Of a stretch of DNA of 64,000 bases, positions 48,604-57,470 are shown piece by piece (position 1 is the first letter of the stretch; every line of letters starts with the position of its first letter). The DNA is from Campylobacteraceae bacterium (lineage in GTDB: Bacteria > Campylobacterota > Campylobacteria > Campylobacterales > Sulfurovaceae): NCBI GenBank assembly GCA_027081405.1, contig JALWKO010000078.1:1-64000 (forward strand), in the 5' to 3' direction. The position numbers were made by a program, and so were the translations under genes. Below the pieces are notes generated by a model. The model was not told the origin of the DNA and ran no database searches. It worked only from the letters and a program-made list of their open reading frames with translations.

Positions 48604-51438
48604 TCAGGCTTTGTAGATCTTGACCGCACACTTCTTGTAGTCGGTCTGCTTGGACATCGGACAGGTCGCATCCAGCGTGACCTTGTTGATCAGTACCCGC
48701 TCGTCGAACCAGGGGACGAAGACCAGCCCTCTGGGGGGCCGGTTCCGTCCGCGGGTTTCGATGCGCACCTTCACCTTGCCGCGGCGCGACTCGACCCAGA
48801 CCAGGTCGCCGTTTTTGAGCCCTCTGGCTTTGGCGTCTTTGGGGTTCATGTAGCACAGCGCCTCGGGGACGGCCCGGAAGAGCTCGGGGACCCGCATGGT
48901 CATCGTACCGCTGTGCCAGTGCTCCAGCACCCGTCCCGTACAGAGCCAAGTGTCGTACTCTTTGTCGGGCATTTCCGGCGGATCCATATAGGGGCGAGCG
49001 AAGATTTTGGCTTTGTTGGCCAGGGACTTTTTGGTCTTCTCCTTGACGCCCCGCAGGTCTCCGCTGGGGAGTTTCTTGGCCAGGGGACCGTAGAAGGCGA
49101 AGTCTTTGAGCCCCGCTTCCTTGGCGTGTTTGGCCGCATAGGGGTCGTACTTGACGTTGAAGCGCCAGAAGGTCTCCTTGCCGTTGACAACGGGCCATTT
49201 GAGTCCCCGCACCTTGTGGTAGGTGACGAAGTCGGCCAGGTCATGGCCGTGGCCCCGGCCGAAGCTGGCGTACTCCTCCCAGAGATACTGATGGATCATG
49301 AAGCCGTAGCCTTTGAAAACCTTGCCGTCACTGCCGACGACATTCCGGCTGTCTCCGAGACATTCACTGTTGTCAAAACCTTTTTGCGGGAAGCTATTGA
49401 GATCAATGGGATAGTTTTTCTTGGCCCGCTCGTTGGCGAAAAGGATCTCGTACATGGTCGTATCGGGCTTGTATCCCATTTTTTGCGCTTGTTTACGCAC
49501 GTCGGGGAGCTTCTTGCCGTTGCGCAGCGTATAGGGGCCCCATAGATCGTCGATGGTGAAGCGCTTGGAGAGCTCGACCCACTGCCAGGTGTCACTCATC
49601 GCTTCGCCGACGGGAAGTACCTGCTGACGCCAGTGCTGGGTCCGGCGCTCGGCGTTTCCGTAGGCCCCCCACTTCTCGTAGATCATCGCACTAGGCAGAA
49701 CCAGATCGGAGACCATCGCCGAAATTCCGGGATACCCGTCGGAGGTGACGATGAAAACATCCATCTCCCGAGCCGCCTTGATCCAGTGGCGGGCGTTGGC
49801 GCTGTCCTGGTAGGGGTTGCAGACGTTGACCCAGGCGAATTTGACCACACCGTCCTCGATGTCCCGATGGATCTTCATGATGTGCTGGTTGCCCACCGGG
49901 TTGAGGGTCCCTTCGGGGATGTGCCAGATCTTTTCGGCGATCTTGCGATGTTTTGGGTTTTTGACCATCATATCCGCCGGCAGACGGTGGGCGAAAGTCC
50001 CCACTTCGCGGGCGGTACCGCAGGCCGAGGGCTGACCGGTAAGCGAATAGGCGCCGTTGCCCGGTTTGGCCTGCTTATTGAGGAGGAAGTGGACGTTGTA
50101 GCTGAGGGTGTTGTCCCAGCTTCCCCGGGTGTGCTGGTTCATCCCCATCGTCCAGAAAGAAACCACTTTGCGGTCTTTCTCGATATAGAGATTGGCCAGA
50201 TCCTGGAGTTTTTTCTTGAAGCTCTCCAGCGACTCGTCCGGATCCCCTTTGGCGATCTTGGCGACATAGTCGAGGGTGTAGGGCTCCAGCGATTTTTTGT
50301 ACTCCTCGAAGCTGATCATCCAGTGTTTGAGGGTACCTGCGGTGTTTTTCATCTCGTCGCCCTCTTTATAGCCGTAGGGCTCCAGGGCGGGCCCTTCGAG
50401 ATCGCTCACTTTCTTGGCCATCTCTTTTTGGATGATCTGCATCTCTTTGGCGCTGTATTTACCGGCCGATCCGTCGGGACGCACTGGCGTGAGGGATTTT
50501 TCCCCCTTGCGCCGCATCCCGTATCCGATATTCACCGGACCGACAGCGAAAACGATGTGTTCCTTGACGAAATCCCAGTCGATCGCCTCGGGGTGGTTGT
50601 AGACGATCTCCCGGGCGATGTAGTTCCAGATCGCCAGGTCGGTCTGAGGCCGGAAGATGATCTCGAAGTCGGCGATATCGGAACTTCGGGTCCGATAGGT
50701 GGTGAGGTTGACCACCTTGACCCGCTCGGGGTCGGAGAGCTTGCGATCCGATACCCGCGACCAGAGGATCGGGTGCATCTCGGCCATGTTCGATCCCCAA
50801 CTGATGATCGTATCGGTCAGCTCGATATCGTCGTAGCATCCGCTGGGCTCGTCGATCCCAAAGGTCTGATAAAAGCCTACAACCGCCGAGGCCATACAGT
50901 GACGGGCGTTGGGGTCGATGGCATTGGAGCGGAAGCCCGCTTTCATCATCTTTTGGGCGGCATACCCTTCCATAATCGTGTATTGTCCCGATCCGAAAAC
51001 AGCGACCCCTTCGGGGCCGCTTTCTTTGAGGGCCTTGCGGATGTGTTTTTCCATCTCGTCGAAGGCCCGTTTCCAACTGACGGGGCGGAATTTGCCGTGC
51101 TTGTCGAACTCCCCTTTGTCGTTCATTCGCAAAAGAGGTTTTTTCAAACGGTCGGCACCGTACATGATCTTGGCCGTGAAGTACCCTTTGATACAGTTCA
51201 GGCCCCGGTTGACCGGAGCGGCGGGATCCCCTTTGACAGCGACGATTTTTCCGTTTTTCGTCGCCACCATGATCCCGCATCCGGTACCGCAGAAGCGGCA
51301 GACCGCTTTGTCCCAGCGCCAGCCCTCCTCACCTTTGGCCGCGGCCGCTTTGACCTCGTCGGGGACCGAAATCCCGACGGCGCTCGCGGCGGCTGCGGCG
51401 GCCGTACTCTTCAGAAAGTCGCGTCGATTCATTCCCAT
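48604..51438 (-). CDS. napA: Periplasmic nitrate reductase catalytic subunit
   Basis: [23 protein letters not shown] Tat signal, [37 protein letters not shown]. Confidence 0.96.
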   Translation of the reverse strand: MGMNRRDFLKSTAAAAAASAVGISVPDEVKAAAAKGEEGWRWDKAVCRFCGTGCGIMVATKNGKIVAVKGDPAAPVNRGLNCIKGYFTAKIMYGADRLKKPLLRMNDKGEFDKHGKFRPVSWKRAFDEMEKHIRKALKESGPEGVAVFGSGQYTIMEGYAAQKMMKAGFRSNAIDPNARHCMASAVVGFYQTFGIDEPSGCYDDIELTDTIISWGSNMAEMHPILWSRVSDRKLSDPERVKVVNLTTYRTRSSDIADFEIIFRPQTDLAIWNYIAREIVYNHPEAIDWDFVKEHIVFAVGPVNIGYGMRRKGEKSLTPVRPDGSAGKYSAKEMQIIQKEMAKKVSDLEGPALEPYGYKEGDEMKNTAGTLKHWMISFEEYKKSLEPYTLDYVAKIAKGDPDESLESFKKKLQDLANLYIEKDRKVVSFWTMGMNQHTRGSWDNTLSYNVHFLLNKQAKPGNGAYSLTGQPSACGTAREVGTFAHRLPADMMVKNPKHRKIAEKIWHIPEGTLNPVGNQHIMKIHRDIEDGVVKFAWVNVCNPYQDSANARHWIKAAREMDVFIVTSDGYPGISAMVSDLVLPSAMIYEKWGAYGNAERRTQHWRQQVLPVGEAMSDTWQWVELSKRFTIDDLWGPYTLRNGKKLPDVRKQAQKMGYKPDTTMYEILFANERAKKNYPIDLNSFPQKGFDNSECLGDSRNVVGSDGKVFKGYGFMIHQYLWEEYASFGRGHGHDLADFVTYHKVRGLKWPVVNGKETFWRFNVKYDPYAAKHAKEAGLKDFAFYGPLAKKLPSGDLRGVKEKTKKSLANKAKIFARPYMDPPEMPDKEYDTWLCTGRVLEHWHSGTMTMRVPELFRAVPEALCYMNPKDAKARGLKNGDLVWVESRRGKVKVRIETRGRNRPPRGLVFVPWFDERVLINKVTLDATCPMSKQTDYKKCAVKIYKA

Positions 51439-51497
51439 TCTAACCTCCTGTGTGTTGCGGGATGGAGCTATTGTATCGCTTCGCCGAGGGGAAAGAA

Positions 51498-51511
51498 TTG
51501 ACATAAATCAA
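51498..51511. promoter_or_regulatory. FNR-type box TTGACATAAATCAA upstream of napA
   Basis: 9/10 match to TTGAT-N4-ATCAA, 60 bp before napA start. Confidence 0.7.
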
Positions 51512-51577
51512 TCTGGGTTCTAATAGTCATAAGTATCTTTGATCGTTTGACTTTCGAAAAAATTTTTTCTTTTCTCC

Positions 51578-51591
51578 TTGATGGAAATCAA
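51578..51591. promoter_or_regulatory. FNR-type box TTGATGGAAATCAA upstream of NirDL
   Basis: Exact match to TTGAT-N4-ATCAA. Confidence 0.75.
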
Positions 51592-51660
51592 CTCCGATTT
51601 CACCGCCAAGGGGTACAATGGATCTGTATGGAATACGAAATAACCGGAGGTTATGGGACG

Positions 51661-52674
51661 ATGGAAAAAGAGCTGCTTTTTTCGATCCAAAACGACTTTC
51701 CCCTCCAGCCGCGGCCCTTCGAAACACTGGCGAAGCGGCTTCATAGCGACGAAGAGACCGTCCTCGACACGCTTCGCCACCTCAAAGAGGAGGGGATCAT
51801 TCGCCAGACCTCCGCAATCTTCGACACCAAAAAACTGGGCTACACCTCCTCCCTCGTCGCTTTTCGGGTCGATCCCAAGCGGATCGAGGAGGCCGCCGAA
51901 GTGATCAACGCCCATCCGGGCGTGAGCCACAACTACGAACGGACCCACCGTTTCAACCTCTGGTTCACACTCGCCGTCCCCCCCGAAAGCAGCCTGGGGC
52001 TTGAGGGGACGATCCGGGAACTGGCCCGGCGTGCCCGAGCCGAAGCGGTCATCACCCTGCCGACGATCCGCATGTTCAAAATCGCGGTCAAACTCGACAC
52101 CACCGGCAATCAGGCGAAAAAGGAGCAAATACGCCACCACACCCCGGCCAAGAAGATCAAGATGACGGCCCGCCATTTCGCCGTCGTACGGGAACTGCAA
52201 AAAGACATCCCCCTCGTCCCTGAGCCGTTCGCTCCGGCGGCGAAGCGCCTCGGAATGGACTACGAGGAGCTGTTCGCCATCGCCCGAGAGCTCAAGGAAG
52301 CAGGGGTGATGCGCCGTTTCGCGGCGATTCTGAACCACCGACGCGCCGGGTTTTCGGCCAACGCGATGAGTGTCTGGAACGTCCCTGACGAAGAAGCCGA
52401 ATCGATCGGCCGCACCATCGCGGGCTACAGTGCCGTGAGCCACTGCTATCTCCGTCCGCGCGCACCGGAATGGTCCTACAACCTTTTTGCGATGGTTCAT
52501 GCCAAAAGCCGTGAAGAGTGCGACGCGATCATCGAGGAGATCGCCGCCGAAACGGGCCTGAAAGACTACGACCGCCTCTACTCGACACGGGAATTCAAGA
52601 AACAACGGATCGTCTATTTCGATCCGGCTTTCGAGCGGTGGGAAGAGGAAGCGTTGGAGTCGCTCAGCGCGTAA
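51661..52674 (+). CDS. Siroheme decarboxylase, fused NirD/L-G/H type (AhbA/B-like, two Lrp/AsnC-like halves)
   Basis: Two tandem homologous halves (FPLQPRPFETLAKRL / IPLVPEPFAPAAKRLG; RRFAAILNHRRAGFSANAMSVW). Confidence 0.85.
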   Translation: MEKELLFSIQNDFPLQPRPFETLAKRLHSDEETVLDTLRHLKEEGIIRQTSAIFDTKKLGYTSSLVAFRVDPKRIEEAAEVINAHPGVSHNYERTHRFNLWFTLAVPPESSLGLEGTIRELARRARAEAVITLPTIRMFKIAVKLDTTGNQAKKEQIRHHTPAKKIKMTARHFAVVRELQKDIPLVPEPFAPAAKRLGMDYEELFAIARELKEAGVMRRFAAILNHRRAGFSANAMSVWNVPDEEAESIGRTIAGYSAVSHCYLRPRAPEWSYNLFAMVHAKSREECDAIIEEIAAETGLKDYDRLYSTREFKKQRIVYFDPAFERWEEEALESLSA

Positions 52675-52681
52675 ACGGCTC

Positions 52682-53383
52682 TTATTCCAGCCCCATTTCC
52701 CGTTTGAAATCGGCGATACAGTGGGTACAGGTGCGAACTTTGTTGTTTTCGATCGTCTCTTCAAGAGCCTGCGGATCGAGGATCCGCACGTGGTGATGAC
52801 CGTCCATCGCGATGATCCCGCTTTTTTTCATTTTCTTGAAGATCCGGGAGAGGGTTTCGGGGGTGAGGTTGAGGATCGAAGCGATCTCGTTGTATTTGAG
52901 TTTGCCGAACATTTCGGGGTTTTCCAGAAGGAGTTTGGCCACCTTGGCCTCGGAAGAAAAGATCGTCTCTTTCTGGATCAGTGCCGAAAGGACCATGATC
53001 TTGGAGGTGAGAGATTTGATGATCTCCAGGGAAAAGGCGCTGTTGGAGAGATTTTTGTAGATGAACTCATAGGGAATGAGCGCCATTTTCCCGTCGGTGA
53101 CGAATTCGCAGGTGGCCGGAAACGGCATCCGCTCGAAACAGGCGTACTCCCCCACCGCGGCAGGGGCGTCGAAACGGTTGATCTGCACCTGGGTCCCCTT
53201 GGGGGAGGTTTTGTAGAGTTTGACGGTCCCTTCCAGTACCACGTAGAGGTACTCTCCCCGATCCCCTTCGTAGAAGACGATGCTCTCTTTGCCGTAACTG
53301 CGGACGATCGCGTTTTCCCGGATCTCCTGCAGGTGGTCCTCCGAGAGCTTGGAAAAGAGGGGAACTTCCCGCAACTTGTACAT
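52682..53383 (-). CDS. Crp/Fnr-family transcriptional regulator
   Basis: cNMP-binding-like domain; HTH IASILNLTPETLSRIFKKMKKSG with ExxSR as in FNR. Confidence 0.88.
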   Translation of the reverse strand: MYKLREVPLFSKLSEDHLQEIRENAIVRSYGKESIVFYEGDRGEYLYVVLEGTVKLYKTSPKGTQVQINRFDAPAAVGEYACFERMPFPATCEFVTDGKMALIPYEFIYKNLSNSAFSLEIIKSLTSKIMVLSALIQKETIFSSEAKVAKLLLENPEMFGKLKYNEIASILNLTPETLSRIFKKMKKSGIIAMDGHHHVRILDPQALEETIENNKVRTCTHCIADFKREMGLE

Positions 53384-53409
53384 TCCGCCCCTTTCGGTCC
53401 GAATTTTCG

Positions 53410-54165
53410 TCATTGTAGCGAAGTTTCTCCTTCCCCTTCGTACCATCGCAACACTCCTCTGAGTTCCACCACCCGTCCCACGACGATGAGAGCCGGGGTG
53501 GGAAGGGCCGCCTCGCGGACCCGATCCACGATCGTCCCAAGGGTCCCGACGACGGTCCGCTGCTCGGGGGTGGTCCCCCGGGAGATCACCGCCACGGGGG
53601 TATCGGCCTCCCGACCGATACGCAGCAGATTCGCCACGATGTTGTGGAGATTGTGCAACCCCATCAAAAAGACGATCGTTTCGTCGCTTTTCATGCTCTC
53701 CCAATCGACCTGGGACTGGGCTTTGTTGGGGGTTTCGTGTCCGGTGACCACCCGGAAGGAGACCGCCACCCCCCGATGGGTAACCGGAATCCCCGCATAG
53801 GCGGGCACCGAGATCGCGGATGTGACCCCGGGGATGAATTCGTATGCGATCCTCCGCTCTTTGAGAAAGGCGGCCTCCTCCCCTCCCCGACCGAAAACCA
53901 GCGGATCGCCCCCCTTGAGCCGTACGACGGTGTCGTATTGGAGCGCTTTTTGGTAGATCACTTCGTTGATCTGATCCTGCGGGAGAGTGTGTTTGCCGTC
54001 TTCCTTGCCCACGTAGACCAGTTCGCACCCCTCTTTGGCCTCTTTGAGGATTTCGGGATTGGCCAGCCGGTCGTAGATGATCACGTCGGCCTCCCGGACG
54101 ACCCGGAGGGCCTTGAGGGTCAGCAGTTCGATGTCGCCGGGACCGGCACCGGTGAGATAGACCAT
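53410..54165 (-). CDS. cobA: Uroporphyrinogen-III C-methyltransferase
   Basis: VYLTGAGPGDIELLTLKALRVVREADVIIYDRL, RLKGGDPLVFGRGGEE. Confidence 0.95.
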   Translation of the reverse strand: MVYLTGAGPGDIELLTLKALRVVREADVIIYDRLANPEILKEAKEGCELVYVGKEDGKHTLPQDQINEVIYQKALQYDTVVRLKGGDPLVFGRGGEEAAFLKERRIAYEFIPGVTSAISVPAYAGIPVTHRGVAVSFRVVTGHETPNKAQSQVDWESMKSDETIVFLMGLHNLHNIVANLLRIGREADTPVAVISRGTTPEQRTVVGTLGTIVDRVREAALPTPALIVVGRVVELRGVLRWYEGEGETSLQ

Positions 54166-54176
54166 TTATGCTCCTT

Positions 54177-54364
54177 CTTCGCCTGCGGCGAAAATTATTG
54201 GTTATTTGTCATTGGTCATTGGGAAAAGAGTTCCATGCCCACCCGTTTTGCGGGACCGAAGTCCCGCCTCCCAAAAAGTGCGGCAAAGCCGCACCCCAAA
54301 ACTCTTCACTCTTCACTCTTCACTCCTCACTCTTCACTTGTTATCTCAGCTCGGCTGAGATAAC
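54177..54364. repeat. Heptad-hairpin element G: hairpin TTCGCC-TGC-GGCGAA; GTCATTG-type x4 (54194-54221); hairpin GCGGGAC-CGAA-GTCCCGC (54250-54267); hairpin GTGCGGC-AAA-GCCGCAC (54278-54294); ACTCTTC-type x5 (54301-54335); hairpin GTTATCTCAGC-TCG-GCTGAGATAAC (54340-54364)
   Basis: Read directly. Confidence 0.92.
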
Positions 54365-55454
54365 ACGACGGGTCCTCGGCCCAGAGATCGCCGTGGATCG
54401 CCCAGGCGCGACTGCGGCTTCCGCCGTTGCAGATGTCGATCATGCCGCATTCGGCACATTTTCCCGAAATTCTCCGGGGATGTTCCCGAAGCCGGGCAAG
54501 CAGGTCGTTCCCCTCGTCCAGCCAGATCTCGCTGAAGGGCCGTTCGGTCATGTTCCCGATCGTAACGGGGAAGAAAGGATCGGGTTTGACGTTGCCTTTC
54601 CAGTCGATATTGACCAGTTTGCGTCCGGCGCTGTTGCCACCCCAGCTGCGCAGCCGCCGCTCCATCTCGTCCCGAAGTTCGGGGTAGCGCTCGCCGAACT
54701 TTTCCAAAAAAAGGATCGCATCCATCTCCATGTTTCCGGTGACGATGTCGATCTTGCGCCCTTCCTCCCGGTACCGGAAGGCTTTGTCGATGATGAACTC
54801 GACGAATTTCCGCCGCTCCTCGGGAGAGATGTCGATCTTGAGGTTCTCCAGACCCCGACCGCTGTAAACCAGATGGGAAATGTAGATTTTGTTCACGCCG
54901 ATTCGCTCGGCCAGATCGAAAATATCGTAGAAGCTCCCCTTGGTCTCCCCGGTCAAAGTGAAACGGATCCCCGCATTGCCGCCGTGGCGCTGGATCAGGG
55001 CGATCGCATCGAGACTGCGGCGGTAGGCCCCCTCCAGTCCCCGAAACGCGTCATGGACCGCTTCGATCCCGTCGATGCTGATACCGATATAGTTGAAGGT
55101 TTCGATGATCCGGTCGACGTTTTTTTCGTTGATATACAGACCGTTGGTCGAAAGGTAGGTGACGATCCCCACCGCTCGCATCGCCTCGGCGATCGTGAAG
55201 ATGTCCTTGCGGATCAGGGGCTCCCCGCCGCTGAAGATCACAAAACGGATCCCGGCTTTGCGCAGTTCGGGGATCGAGGAGAGGATGAAATCGGTGCTCA
55301 GAAAATCTTCGCTGTTGGGATCGGCGTAGCTGTAGCAATGACGACAGGCCAGGTTGCAGCGATTGGTGAAGTTCCAGATGGCGATGGCGCCCTCCAAAGA
55401 GCGCTCGCGCCGCCCTTCGACGACTGCATCGATCAAATTGGAGAGGCGAAACAT
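54327..55454 (-). CDS. nirJ: Radical SAM heme d1 biosynthesis protein NirJ
   Basis: IWNFTNRCNLACRHCYSYADP; SPASM-like Cys near C-terminus; neighbours nirF/nirC. Confidence 0.88.
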   Translation of the reverse strand: MFRLSNLIDAVVEGRRERSLEGAIAIWNFTNRCNLACRHCYSYADPNSEDFLSTDFILSSIPELRKAGIRFVIFSGGEPLIRKDIFTIAEAMRAVGIVTYLSTNGLYINEKNVDRIIETFNYIGISIDGIEAVHDAFRGLEGAYRRSLDAIALIQRHGGNAGIRFTLTGETKGSFYDIFDLAERIGVNKIYISHLVYSGRGLENLKIDISPEERRKFVEFIIDKAFRYREEGRKIDIVTGNMEMDAILFLEKFGERYPELRDEMERRLRSWGGNSAGRKLVNIDWKGNVKPDPFFPVTIGNMTERPFSEIWLDEGNDLLARLREHPRRISGKCAECGMIDICNGGSRSRAWAIHGDLWAEDPSCYLSRAEITSEE

Positions 55455-56594
55455 TCAATGATCCGCTTTGCCAATTTTCGAAGCCGATCGGTCGGGAGCT
55501 TCAAAAAGGAAAATCCCCGAAGGTTTGGGAACGGGCCAGGAGAAATGTTTCCACCATTTTTTCGGATCGGGATCCGAAACGTTATACGCCAATACTTCGT
55601 TTTGGGTATTGACGCTGAAGTAGAGTTCGGGATTGTCTTTGGACCAGCGCAGGTGCAAAATCCAGCCCGGGAATTTGAACGTGCGGGCGATTTGGAAGGT
55701 GTTGGTATCGATGATCTGCACATAAGGAAAATCTCGACCGCTGAAGCTCACCGCCAGCCACTTTTTGTCTGGGCTGAGGGTCGTGAAGACCGGATTGCCC
55801 TTGACGGCAATGGAGGTGACCGGCTTGAAATCGTGATCGAAGACGAAGACCTTTTTTGCCCCCACGGCGGGGACGAAGAAATAGCGATCCGAAATGCTCC
55901 AGAATCCGAAATGGGGCACTTTGAGGATTCGATCCTTTTTGCCCAGATTGAGGGGGATTTTTTTGTATTGCATCGTATCGAGATTGAGCAGCCCCACGTC
56001 GGGAGAGTTGAAAAGTCCGGCGACATAGAGGTTTTTGTGAATCATCGCGTCGAAGGGGACTTTGCCGATATTTTCAAACTTTTTATAAAGGACAAAATGG
56101 GGTTTGCCCTTGCCGGCATTCTCATCCTTCATTACCCAGATCTGATCGGCATCCATCAGCTCGAAGATCAGATAGTTTTTGTAGTTCTTGATCCCCACGT
56201 TGCGGCTGCCGGTTTGGATGCTCTGGATCGGGTTGAGATCCCGATCGAGGACTTCGACCGTTTTGTTGTCGTAGTTGGCCACCGCCAGATAGTTGGGCCC
56301 GATGATGAATCCGATGGCGCTTTTGGAGGTTTTGTATTCCTTGAGCTTTTTGTCGTGGATGGGATCGAACTTGATCACGTATCCGTCCCGGGTGATCACA
56401 TAGCCGTCGTTGTCCCGGAACTTCACCACGGCGTGGTTGAAGTTGTGCATATGTTTGATCTCGTCGACGAGGAGGTTATGATCGATCACCGCCAGGGCGG
56501 AGTTTTCCCGCTCAACGACGAAGATCTTCTCCCGAGCGCTCAACGAGGCGAAAATTCCAGTCAGTATCAACAAAACAGAAAGTACACGTTTCAT
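55455..56594 (-). CDS. nirF: NirF-like heme d1 biosynthesis beta-propeller
   Basis: EKIFVVERENSALAVIDHNLLVDEIKHMHNFNHAVVKFRDNDGYVITRDGYVIKFD. Confidence 0.85.
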   Translation of the reverse strand: MKRVLSVLLILTGIFASLSAREKIFVVERENSALAVIDHNLLVDEIKHMHNFNHAVVKFRDNDGYVITRDGYVIKFDPIHDKKLKEYKTSKSAIGFIIGPNYLAVANYDNKTVEVLDRDLNPIQSIQTGSRNVGIKNYKNYLIFELMDADQIWVMKDENAGKGKPHFVLYKKFENIGKVPFDAMIHKNLYVAGLFNSPDVGLLNLDTMQYKKIPLNLGKKDRILKVPHFGFWSISDRYFFVPAVGAKKVFVFDHDFKPVTSIAVKGNPVFTTLSPDKKWLAVSFSGRDFPYVQIIDTNTFQIARTFKFPGWILHLRWSKDNPELYFSVNTQNEVLAYNVSDPDPKKWWKHFSWPVPKPSGIFLFEAPDRSASKIGKADH

Positions 56595-56917
56595 TTTTTG
56601 TCCTTGAAGGAGAGAATATAGTCGGTCAGCGCTTCGATCTGAGTGGCATTGAGGTCATTGAAAGCGGGCATGGAGTTGCGGCGGTAGCCCAGGGTTTTGG
56701 AGACGCTTTCGGGATCGACGATCTGAGCCATGATCTGCTCCCGACTTCTATGATTGGCAATGGATCGAAACGAAGGGCCGAAGGCTTCGGCAGTCTGATG
56801 GTGACATCCCCAGCAGTAGGCTTTGAAGAGTTTCTCACCGGCCGACGGTTCTGCGGCCAAAAGATAAGCTCCACTCAGCAACACTCCCGCGATCCAATGC
56901 CACGCATTCCTCATCAT
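56591..56917 (-). CDS. c-type cytochrome (NirC-like)
   Basis: Signal peptide, CWGCH motif, NSMPAFNDLNATQIEALTDYI. Confidence 0.82.
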   Translation of the reverse strand: MMRNAWHWIAGVLLSGAYLLAAEPSAGEKLFKAYCWGCHHQTAEAFGPSFRSIANHRSREQIMAQIVDPESVSKTLGYRRNSMPAFNDLNATQIEALTDYILSFKDKK

Positions 56918-56977
56918 GTGCCTCCATCAGAACACCGTGTTTGAGGAAATCATAGCACTCTTTGGGTAAGTACCCCT

Positions 56978-56991
56978 TGATGGGAATCAAA
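56978..56991. promoter_or_regulatory. FNR-type box TTGATGGGAATCAA upstream of the nirC-like gene
   Basis: Exact match to TTGAT-N4-ATCAA. Confidence 0.75.
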
Positions 56992-57200
56992 TGGAAAACA
57001 GCTCGTTACGATTCGGAGGAGTTATGATCGGAAGTGTTGTCGGAACGTTTTTTTCGGATGGATTCACAAAACGGTCGTGTACGTTTCACGTTACGCAGTG
57101 TGTGGATCATGGCACGCATCTGTGCCACGAGGGTGTCTGCGCCGGTGTGCTCTCGATCCTTTTCGTCCGAAGAGCGAGGCGGCGCAAGGAGTTTCATGGT

Positions 57201-57470
57201 CTATTCCTGCACGATTTTTGCCGAACCGGAGACGGTACAGACCAACTTGTCCGAGTTGCTGTAGTGGAAAATGCGAATTTTGGTCCCTTCTTCGCTTGCC
57301 ACTACCTTGTGGCCTGCGGGAACCGACACGGCTGCAGAGGAGTCATTTAGATCTTTCGCGTATTGCGGCACATCCAGTCCACCCGCATGCTTACCGTGAC
57401 ATCCACTCAGCATCAACGTCGCCGAAGCGATCAGCCCCGCGACGACAATCTTCCGTTGTGCCGTATTCAT
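57201..57470 (-). CDS. Small lipoprotein
   Basis: Lipobox LMLSGC; 89 aa. Confidence 0.65.
   Translation of the reverse strand: MNTAQRKIVVAGLIASATLMLSGCHGKHAGGLDVPQYAKDLNDSSAAVSVPAGHKVVASEEGTKIRIFHYSNSDKLVCTVSGSAKIVQE

Noticed and set aside
49633-51501. 622-aa plus-strand ORF
   Set aside because: Antisense to napA; same artefact.
54168-56621. 817-aa plus-strand ORF
   Set aside because: Antisense to nirJ and nirF, which have clear motifs; long antisense ORFs are a GC-rich codon artefact and this one has no recognisable domain.
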